Below, piece after piece: positions 37,082 to 42,836 of a stretch of 42,836 nucleotides of DNA. The stretch lies in assembly GCA_902522915.1 (NCBI GenBank), contig CABYXQ010000005.1, positions 1 to 42,836 of the forward strand. Direction: 5' to 3'. The notes under the pieces are model-generated. The model did not search any database and was not told where the DNA came from. It was given only the letters and a program-made list of their open reading frames with translations. Made by a program: the position numbers and the translations under genes. Source of the stretch: an uncultured Pelagibacteraceae bacterium (GTDB lineage Bacteria; Pseudomonadota; Alphaproteobacteria; Pelagibacterales; Pelagibacteraceae). Numbering within the stretch: the first letter of the stretch is position 1; each line of letters starts with the position of its first letter.

Positions 37082-37966
37082 TTAAGCCGCCATTAATGAT
37101 TTAATCGAAAAATTTAATTTTTCTAAGTTATTAATTAACTCATTCTCGTCTTGAGAATTTAAAATACTTAAAGGAGGTAAAACATTTCTATAATATTCAT
37201 TTTTTTTTGCATAATATGTATGAAGTCCTGATATTAAGTTATAATTTTCAAATACCTCTCTCACATCACAAAGTTTTTGATTAACTGTTTGCTCAGTTTG
37301 TTTTTGAAAATCTTCATAGACTTTTCTTGCTAATTCTGATGTAACATTACATGTGGCTGTAATAACCCCTGAACATCCTAATTTTAGACCTTTTAATAAT
37401 TTTGATTCTGATCCGGGTAAAACTGAAAAATTATCTAACTTTAGATTTTCAAAAAGATTGTAAGAACTATCTTTAACTCCAATAACTTGTTTTGGAAATT
37501 TTTTTACTAATTTTTCTACACATTCAACACTAAATTTATATCCACATAATTTTTCAAAATTATAAAGGATAATTTCGCATTCTGGTATTGCCGCAATTAT
37601 TTTGCTATAAAATTCAACTACCTCATTATCTCCATACTTATAATATGCAGGGGGCATAACTAAAAATTTTTGAAAGTTGAGAGATTTTGCTACTCTCATT
37701 AAATTTATTGTTTCTCCTAATGAATTTAAACCAGTGCCTATTATATATTTTTCTTTATGTTTGCTCGAAATTAAATGATTTAATAAATCAATTTTTTCTG
37801 AAACAGGTATAAGTTGAGCTTGGCCTGTGCTGCCAAATATTGCAACCCCATGACAGCCTTGATCAATCACCATTTCGGCATGTTCAATAGTTTTTGCTAC
37901 ATTTAGAGTTAAATCCTCATTTAACACTGATAATGAAGCCGCATAAATGCCGTTAATTTTACTCAT
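37082..37966 (-). CDS. DapA/N-acetylneuraminate lyase family aldolase
   Basis: A 294-residue TIM-barrel aldolase that forms a Schiff base with pyruvate-type substrates. Lys165 (GVKDSSYN) and Tyr135 (ILYNFEKLCGY) are the catalytic pair. The substrate loop reads GSTGQA (45-50) where DapA has GTTGE, and the arginine of DapA's YNxPxRTG box is missing. This argues against a true dihydrodipicolinate synthase and for another member, such as a keto-acid aldolase. It probably heads a minus-strand set with cfa, the coiled-coil gene and the two-helix gene. Confidence 0.85.
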   Translation of the reverse strand: MSKINGIYAASLSVLNEDLTLNVAKTIEHAEMVIDQGCHGVAIFGSTGQAQLIPVSEKIDLLNHLISSKHKEKYIIGTGLNSLGETINLMRVAKSLNFQKFLVMPPAYYKYGDNEVVEFYSKIIAAIPECEIILYNFEKLCGYKFSVECVEKLVKKFPKQVIGVKDSSYNLFENLKLDNFSVLPGSESKLLKGLKLGCSGVITATCNVTSELARKVYEDFQKQTEQTVNQKLCDVREVFENYNLISGLHTYYAKKNEYYRNVLPPLSILNSQDENELINNLEKLNFSIKSLMAA

Positions 37967-38015
37967 AATTAAAATTTATATAAAAATATCGATTAGTAAA
38001 GTTTATAAATTAACA

Positions 38016-38978
38016 ATGAAAATATTAGTAATTCAAAATAGAATGGGTATAGGTGATACAGTAATTTTTTTACCCTATATTCAAGCAATTTCTAAAAAGT
38101 TTAATACACCTGTAAGTATACTAGTCAAAAAAAATTCAAAGGCTGATCAATATTTAAATCAAACTAATTATATTGATAAAATTATATTTTTGGAAAGAGA
38201 TAATCATAAAAAGGAACGACATGACGGATTGATTGGTAGTTTAAGGCTTATTAAAGATTTAAAAAAATATAATTTTGATAAGATTTTTGTTTTTAATTCA
38301 TCTCTTCGTTATAATTTAATTGCAAGATTTGCTGGTATCAAAAACATACATCAATACCCTCTTTTTGAAAAAAAAAATCAGCATATTACTCAACCAGCGA
38401 TAAAATTAATAAAAAAAAATTTAGACTTAGAGATTAATGCAAATCCAGAAATTCAAATTGATGATGGTTTAATAGAAAAAGCAATTTCAAAATTTAATAT
38501 AGATAAGAACGATCTTAATATTCTTCTTGCAATCGGAGGATCGGGACCAACAAAAAGAGTTCCAGCAAAAACTTTTTTATCAGTTATTGAGAAAGTTGAT
38601 AATATTAAAAAATGTAAATTTTTTTTAGCAACTGGAAAAGATATAGAGGAGCAAAAAATTTTAAATGAAATTATAAATTCGAAGTTTAAAAATAAATGTT
38701 ATCCTCTGGATGATATGACTATATCTGAAACATTGCCAATAATAAAAAACTGTAATATTTCAATCTGTAATGATACTGGTTTTGGTCATCTATCTTCTGC
38801 GCTTGGAATAAAAACAATTACTTTAATGACTGATACCCCATTAATTTATGGTTCATATAGTTCAAATATGTATCCAATAATACCAGACGGTGAAGTAACT
38901 GTTGGTCATAAAACCCTTGGGAAAGATAAAATAAATCCTGAGAAAATATTTAATAAATTAATCTCAATTATAAATTAA
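38016..38978 (+). CDS. GT9-family glycosyltransferase (heptosyltransferase-like)
   Basis: Glycosyltransferase of family 9, the ADP-heptose:LPS transferase type, soluble or membrane-associated. From the chosen start it has 320 residues. KILVIQNRMGIGDTVIFLPY opens the N-terminal domain, AIGGSGPTKRVP marks the middle, and CNDTGFGHLSSALGIKT with TPLIYGSYS forms the donor site. I chose the ATG at 38016 because the frame upstream (from 37947) encodes only low-complexity Ile/Lys sequence and overlaps the divergent aldolase gene. It likely builds LPS or another glycan. Confidence 0.88.
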   Translation: MKILVIQNRMGIGDTVIFLPYIQAISKKFNTPVSILVKKNSKADQYLNQTNYIDKIIFLERDNHKKERHDGLIGSLRLIKDLKKYNFDKIFVFNSSLRYNLIARFAGIKNIHQYPLFEKKNQHITQPAIKLIKKNLDLEINANPEIQIDDGLIEKAISKFNIDKNDLNILLAIGGSGPTKRVPAKTFLSVIEKVDNIKKCKFFLATGKDIEEQKILNEIINSKFKNKCYPLDDMTISETLPIIKNCNISICNDTGFGHLSSALGIKTITLMTDTPLIYGSYSSNMYPIIPDGEVTVGHKTLGKDKINPEKIFNKLISIIN

Positions 38979-39478
38979 GAAATATCTTTAAGAACTATTT
39001 CTTTAGCTTCATTAACAATTGAAGATAATCTTGCAGTTTCAGGAGAAACATCTGGATGTATTTTTTTTTGAATTTTTATATAAGCCTTATTTACTAATTC
39101 TTTATTTGGTTTAGAGTTAATATCTAGATTCAATATTTTATATGCTTCTGATACAGAAATAGTAGATGAATTATTATTTTGAAAGTTATTAAAAGAAAAC
39201 CTTCCTGACCGTCTAAGTGTTTGGATAAGTCTATATAAAGAAAAAATTTGGAAAAAAGATAGTCCCTTAAGCTTAACTAGAGCCAGGCTTAAAAGTGTCA
39301 AAGGCAATGTAAGTAAAATTTTTCCACCAATTGCAAATAAAATTGCTAATATTATCAAAATAAATATTGTGAATAATCTTGTGCCTTTTGTCATTTTTTT
39401 AGATGAAATATTTGCCCACCATTTCAATAAAAAATAGAAAATGGCCAAAATTAATAGTGTATAAATTATTATATTCAT
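38975..39478 (-). CDS. Membrane-anchored J-domain protein
   Basis: A 167-residue protein with an N-terminal helix (about 1-20), a second hydrophobic block (about 35-70), and a C-terminal J domain (about 108-167). The J domain holds the HPD motif (His141-Pro142-Asp143, in IQKKIHPDVSPETA) needed to stimulate a DnaK-type partner. The layout, with the J domain at the end, is like TIM14/Pam18 and alphaproteobacterial DnaJ-like membrane proteins. It would act at the cytosolic face of the inner membrane. It overlaps the GT9 gene by four bases and starts 16 bases from oligopeptidase B. Confidence 0.85.
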   Translation of the reverse strand: MNIIIYTLLILAIFYFLLKWWANISSKKMTKGTRLFTIFILIILAILFAIGGKILLTLPLTLLSLALVKLKGLSFFQIFSLYRLIQTLRRSGRFSFNNFQNNNSSTISVSEAYKILNLDINSKPNKELVNKAYIKIQKKIHPDVSPETARLSSIVNEAKEIVLKDIS

Positions 39479-39494
39479 ATATTTCCCTAAAATA

Positions 39495-41570
39495 ATGAAA
39501 TTACCACATCTTAAAAAAAAACTAGAGATAAAATCTTGTCACAATATAGAGTGGGAGGACAATTATAGCTGGATACATCAAAAAAATATTTTAGATGTTT
39601 TAAAAGATAAAAAAAAATTAGACCCTGAGGTAAAAAAATATTTAGATGAAGAAAATTCTTACGCAGAATATCACTTAAAAGATACAAAAAATTTACAAAA
39701 AAAACTATTTGATGAAATTAAAGGAAGAATAAAATTAGACGACGAGTCTCTACCATATAAAGATCATACATATGAATATTGTACAAAAACTACAGCAGCA
39801 GGAAATTACTCGATTAAACTTAGAAAAAAAATAGGTGGTAGTGAAGTTGAAGAAATTTGGAATGGTGATGATGAAAAGAAAAAGATAGATACCGAATATT
39901 TTGGAGTTGGAGATCTAGAGGTAAGCAATAATGACAAGTATCTAGGTTATTCATTAGATATTAAAGGATCAGAATATTACACAATTTTCATAAGAGATAT
40001 TGCAACCAAAAAGATTATTACTAAAGAAATTAAAGAAACTTCTGGTGGTATTACTTTTAGCTTAGATGATAAATATTTTTATTATTCAAAGCTTGATGAA
40101 AATCATCGTGCCAGAAAAATTTATAGGCATGAAATTGGAAATTTTAAAGATGAAGATGAATTAATATTTGAAGAAAAAAGTGAAGCTTTTACCGTAAGCA
40201 TTGGTTTAAGTTCAGATGAAAAGTATTATTTTATTAATACCTCTGATCATAATACTTCTGAACAATACTATTTTAGTATTGATGAGAAAAAACCTCTACC
40301 AAAGTTAATCATGAAGCGCGAAAGAGGAATATTATACTCAGTAAATTCTTGGGATGGTAAATTTTATAACCATACAAATAAAGATGCTGAAGATTTCAAA
40401 ATTGATATTTCAGACAGTTTAATTAATCAGAATTGGGTACCATACATACTTCCAAAAAATGAGGTCTTAATTGGGGGACTTACTTTTTTAAATAATTGGA
40501 TCATTCGAGGCGAAACCTCTAATGCACTAGATAAATTATTTGTTAAAAATGTATCTTCAGGAATAGAAGAAGAATTAATATTCTCTGATGAAAAAATTTA
40601 TGTTCCTGGTGTTTCTTTAACTAAAAAAGATAGAAACACTGATTATGTTTATCTAGGATATTCATCCCCAAAAACACCCTCAAGAGTTTATTTATATAAT
40701 TTATCAACTAAATCAAAAAAACTTGTAAAAGAACAAGAGATACCCTCTGGCCATAATCCAGATGACTTTATTGTTGAGAGAATAGAATTTAAATCTCATG
40801 ATGGAAGACTGGTACCATTAACAATTACCAGACATAAAAAAACTAAAATTGATGGTTCAGCAAATTTATTACTCTATGGATATGGTTCGTATGGAAACTC
40901 AATGAGTCCTAATTTTTCTTCAACAAGACTAAGTTTAATTAATCGAGATATTATTTGGGCTACTGCACATATTAGAGGTGGAATGGAAAAAGGGATGAAG
41001 TGGTGGAAAGAAGGAAAATTAACAAATAAAAAAAATACATTTGAAGATTATGTTTATGCTGCAAAATATTTAATCGATAATAAGTATTCTTCAAAAGGTA
41101 AATTAATTGGCATGGGAGGCTCTGCTGGAGGTTTGTTGATGGGAGCAGCTGTAAATCGAGCACCAGAACTCTTTTTAGGTATCATAATGGCAGTACCGTT
41201 TGTAGACTCTTTAACAACAAATCTTGATCATTCTTTACCTTTAACAGTTGGAGAATTTGATGAATTTGGAAATGCAAAAGATAACAAAGAACATTTTGAT
41301 TATATATTTTCATATGCCCCTTATAACAATATTAAGAAAATGGATTATCCACATATGTTAATTACAACTAGTTTAAGTGACAATAGAGTTTTGTTTGATG
41401 AGCCTGCAAAATTTACTGCAAAATTAAGAGAATATAAAACTGATAATAATTTACTTCTTTTAAAAACAGAGATGAATGCAGGTCATGGAGGAAAATCTGG
41501 TAGAGATGGTGCCATAGAAGAGATTGCAATAGACTATGCTTTTGCTTTAAAGATAACAAAAAAAATTTAG
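39495..41570 (+). CDS. ptrB: Oligopeptidase B (prolyl oligopeptidase family S9A)
   Basis: Cytosolic serine peptidase that cuts short peptides after basic residues. The 691 residues form an N-terminal seven-bladed beta-propeller and a C-terminal alpha/beta-hydrolase domain. The triad is Ser543 (GMGGSAGGLLMG), Asp629 (SLSDNRVLFDEPAKF) and His664 (NAGHGGKSGRDG). LLYGYGSYGNSMSPNFS and AHIRGGMEKGMKWW are family signatures. Length is standard. The stop is 10 bases from the hsp20 promoter. Confidence 0.95.
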   Translation: MKLPHLKKKLEIKSCHNIEWEDNYSWIHQKNILDVLKDKKKLDPEVKKYLDEENSYAEYHLKDTKNLQKKLFDEIKGRIKLDDESLPYKDHTYEYCTKTTAAGNYSIKLRKKIGGSEVEEIWNGDDEKKKIDTEYFGVGDLEVSNNDKYLGYSLDIKGSEYYTIFIRDIATKKIITKEIKETSGGITFSLDDKYFYYSKLDENHRARKIYRHEIGNFKDEDELIFEEKSEAFTVSIGLSSDEKYYFINTSDHNTSEQYYFSIDEKKPLPKLIMKRERGILYSVNSWDGKFYNHTNKDAEDFKIDISDSLINQNWVPYILPKNEVLIGGLTFLNNWIIRGETSNALDKLFVKNVSSGIEEELIFSDEKIYVPGVSLTKKDRNTDYVYLGYSSPKTPSRVYLYNLSTKSKKLVKEQEIPSGHNPDDFIVERIEFKSHDGRLVPLTITRHKKTKIDGSANLLLYGYGSYGNSMSPNFSSTRLSLINRDIIWATAHIRGGMEKGMKWWKEGKLTNKKNTFEDYVYAAKYLIDNKYSSKGKLIGMGGSAGGLLMGAAVNRAPELFLGIIMAVPFVDSLTTNLDHSLPLTVGEFDEFGNAKDNKEHFDYIFSYAPYNNIKKMDYPHMLITTSLSDNRVLFDEPAKFTAKLREYKTDNNLLLLKTEMNAGHGGKSGRDGAIEEIAIDYAFALKITKKI

Positions 41571-41579
41571 CAAAATAGT

Positions 41580-41607
41580 CTTGAAAAAATTCAAATAAAT
41601 CCCATAT
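41580..41607 (+). promoter_or_regulatory. Sigma-32 (RpoH) promoter of hsp20
   Basis: CTTGAAA (41580-41586), 13 bases, then TCCCATAT (41600-41607). The consensus is CTTGAAA-N13-17-CCCCATnT, so only the first base of the second box differs. Transcription would begin near 41613-41615, giving a leader of about 57-59 bases. The groES promoter has the same first box and spacing. Confidence 0.88.
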
Positions 41608-41614
41608 AAATAAA

Positions 41615-41671
41615 GTTAGTCGCCTAATGGGGCTTTCATAAAATAAACTTGCTTAAAAAAAGGAGGATATT
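41615..41671 (+). promoter_or_regulatory. hsp20 leader with possible RNA thermometer
   Basis: The leader has two possible hairpins. AGTC-G-CC / GGGGCT (about 41617-41634) can form six pairs with a bulged G and a TAAT loop. Near the start, TTGCT (41649-41653) can pair with the AGGA of the Shine-Dalgarno site (41661-41664 or 41664-41667), leaving G51 unpaired, the arrangement of ROSE thermometers found upstream of alphaproteobacterial small heat-shock genes. The stem is weak and the call is by eye only. The strong AAGGAGG site ends five bases before the ATG. Confidence 0.4.
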
Positions 41672-42118
41672 ATGACAAGTAAGGATCTATCTATATTTAA
41701 CTCACTAAGACCCTTTTCGATTGGATTTGACGATATGTTTGACCAATTTGAAAGTATGTTGGGAAATGGAAATTTGACAATGCAGTCAAATTACCCCCCA
41801 TACAACATCAGAAAAACTGGTAAAGACAACTACGCTATAGAAGTTGCACTAGCTGGCTTTAACAAAAATGATGTTGAGGTTGAGTTTGAAGATAATTTAT
41901 TAACTGTAAGAACTAAACAAGTTAATAAATCTGAAAACAGTGATGTTAATGGAGAAATTATTCATAAAGGTATTTCTCAAAGACAGTTTGCAAGATCATT
42001 CACTATTGCTGACGATGTAAAAGTCAATGGTGCTGAGCTTAAAGACGGTCTTTTAACAATATCTTGTGAAAGAATAATTCCAGAACATAAAAAAAAGAAA
42101 CTTATTGAAATTAAATAA
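41672..42118 (+). CDS. hsp20: Small heat-shock protein Hsp20 (IbpA family)
   Basis: ATP-independent holdase that binds unfolding proteins in large oligomers. The 148 residues have an IbpA-like N terminus (FNSLRPFSIGFDDMFDQFES), the alpha-crystallin domain from about residue 35 (YPPYNIRKTGKDNYAIEVAL, AGFNKNDVEVEFEDNLLTV), and the RQFARSFTIADDVKVNGA strand region. The C-terminal I-x-I-like tail is degenerate (LIEIK). It has a sigma-32 promoter and a strong Shine-Dalgarno site, and is followed by a hairpin terminator. Confidence 0.96.
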   Translation: MTSKDLSIFNSLRPFSIGFDDMFDQFESMLGNGNLTMQSNYPPYNIRKTGKDNYAIEVALAGFNKNDVEVEFEDNLLTVRTKQVNKSENSDVNGEIIHKGISQRQFARSFTIADDVKVNGAELKDGLLTISCERIIPEHKKKKLIEIK

Positions 42119-42131
42119 GTATTAAACCTTG

Positions 42132-42155
42132 CTTGTGGGGATTTCTCCCCACAAG
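42132..42155 (+). terminator. Hairpin terminator between hsp20 and the NCS2 permease
   Basis: CTTGTGGGGA (42132-42141) and TCCCCACAAG (42146-42155) form a perfect ten-base-pair stem with a TTTC loop. It lies 13 bases after the hsp20 stop and 11 bases before the end of the convergent permease gene. The T run starts only 13 or more bases after the stem, so it is not a textbook U-tract, but the GC-rich stem between convergent genes fits a shared terminator. Confidence 0.7.
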
Positions 42156-42166
42156 TGAAAAATTAA

Positions 42167-42836
42167 TTATTTTTTTGCCATTACAGCATTTAGAACAAAT
42201 GCTAATAATCCAGCAGGTATAAGTCCGGTCGTTAAAAGTAGTTTTAAACTTATTCCAAAATCTGGAATATTTTTAACGAAGTCTGGTAATAATGACATTC
42301 CAATACCAAAAGATAAAGAAAGAGCTAAGATCAATAAATTTCTTTGATCCATTTCTGCTTTGGAAATTAATTTAATCCCAGCAGCTGCTATCATTCCAAA
42401 CATAATGATCGCCGCTCCGCCGATTACAGACTCTGGCATTGCAGCAATTATTCCGCCTAATTTTGGAAATAATCCCATTAACACCAAAATTATTCCAGCA
42501 ATAGTTCCAACATGTCTACTTATTACACCTGTAAATGCAACTAGTCCTGCGTTTTGAGAATAAGATGTATTTGGCATAGCATTAAATAATGCACCAAATG
42601 CTGTTCCAACTCCATCTCCCATGATTCCTCCTGATAATTCCTTGTCAGTTGCTTCTCGTTTAGCACCACCCATTGTCGTAGCACTTATGTCTCCTATTGT
42701 CTCAATTGTTGTAACAATTGACATAAACAACATTAGAATTATTGCACCTGGAACAAAATCAATTCCATATTGAAGAGGCATTGGAAGTGCAAACCACGAT
42801 GCGGATTCAATTTTGCCGTAGTTAACCATTCCTAGC
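42167..42836 (-). CDS. NCS2 uracil/xanthine permease (5' end outside window)
   Basis: C-terminal half of a nucleobase:cation symporter-2 membrane protein. The frame is open to the window edge, so the ATG at 42827-42829 is an internal methionine. The NCS2 region is visible: MGGAKREATDKELSGGIMGDG, NAMPNTSYSQNAGLV, TGVISRHVG, and AAMPESVIGGAAIIMFGMI. Helices follow to the C terminus. Purine or pyrimidine specificity is not clear; the FNAMPNTSYSQNAG loop is typical of xanthine/urate-type members. It would import nucleobases for salvage. Confidence 0.9.
   Translation of the reverse strand, partial: LGMVNYGKIESASWFALPMPLQYGIDFVPGAIILMLFMSIVTTIETIGDISATTMGGAKREATDKELSGGIMGDGVGTAFGALFNAMPNTSYSQNAGLVAFTGVISRHVGTIAGIILVLMGLFPKLGGIIAAMPESVIGGAAIIMFGMIAAAGIKLISKAEMDQRNLLILALSLSFGIGMSLLPDFVKNIPDFGISLKLLLTTGLIPAGLLAFVLNAVMAKK

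Noticed and set aside
37947-38015. Upstream extension of the GT9 glycosyltransferase by 23 codons
   Set aside because: The extra residues are Ile/Lys low complexity and overlap the divergent aldolase gene; MKILVIQ at 38016 matches the family's N terminus.

Overview
The window is very AT-rich, tightly packed alphaproteobacterial chromosome. Strongly lysine/asparagine/isoleucine-biased proteins, spacers often under 20 bases, many ATGA-type gene overlaps and the gene orders all point to a streamlined marine lineage of the SAR11/Pelagibacterales type. That assignment is inferred from sequence character and gene order, not from a marker-gene comparison. I see no tRNA, rRNA, CRISPR array, insertion sequence or prophage. 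Both window ends cut genes: coxC on the left and an NCS2 permease on the right.

Layout. 1-4767 (minus): aa3-type cytochrome c oxidase operon coxB-coxA-ctaB-[41-codon gene]-ctaG-coxC, with rsmE upstream. 5544-8440 (plus): a compact run of an L-2-haloacid dehalogenase-like HAD enzyme, DoxX, pirin and a zinc-free quinone reductase. 8894-14522 (plus): ubiA, then the lipid A/LPS core genes msbA, waaA, lpxK and a lauroyl-type acyltransferase. 14527-16565: DUF2093 protein, purD, rsmD. 16557-22973 (minus): HAD-IIA phosphatase, ribF, ileS, lspA, DUF3035 lipoprotein, pgi, mostly overlapping. 23041-25130: groESL with a heat-shock-type promoter and a strong terminator. 25160-29806: AEC transporter, a 37-residue basic protein, a DEAD-box helicase whose basic tail is in another frame, and typA. 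29803-33921: YczE-like membrane protein, DUF6134 protein, TldE/TldD. 34002-37966: DCC thioredoxin-like protein opposite a minus-strand set of a DapA-like aldolase, a Cfa-type methyltransferase, a lysine-rich coiled-coil protein and a two-helix membrane protein. 38016-42155: GT9 glycosyltransferase, membrane J-domain protein, oligopeptidase B, and hsp20 with a clear sigma-32 promoter. The window ends in the permease.

Most of the window is core metabolism, envelope and protein-quality-control genes; I do not see a defence island or secondary-metabolite cluster. The best leads are: (1) the helicase at 26212-27787, split by an apparent one-base frame change at A-runs with a 122-codon startless tail; (2) a matching heat-shock promoter pattern at groES and hsp20, where the only clear Shine-Dalgarno sites I found also occur, plus a possible ROSE-like RNA thermometer in the hsp20 leader; (3) the lysine-rich coiled-coil protein and its small membrane-protein partner downstream of cfa; (4) two small genes of 41 and 37 residues.
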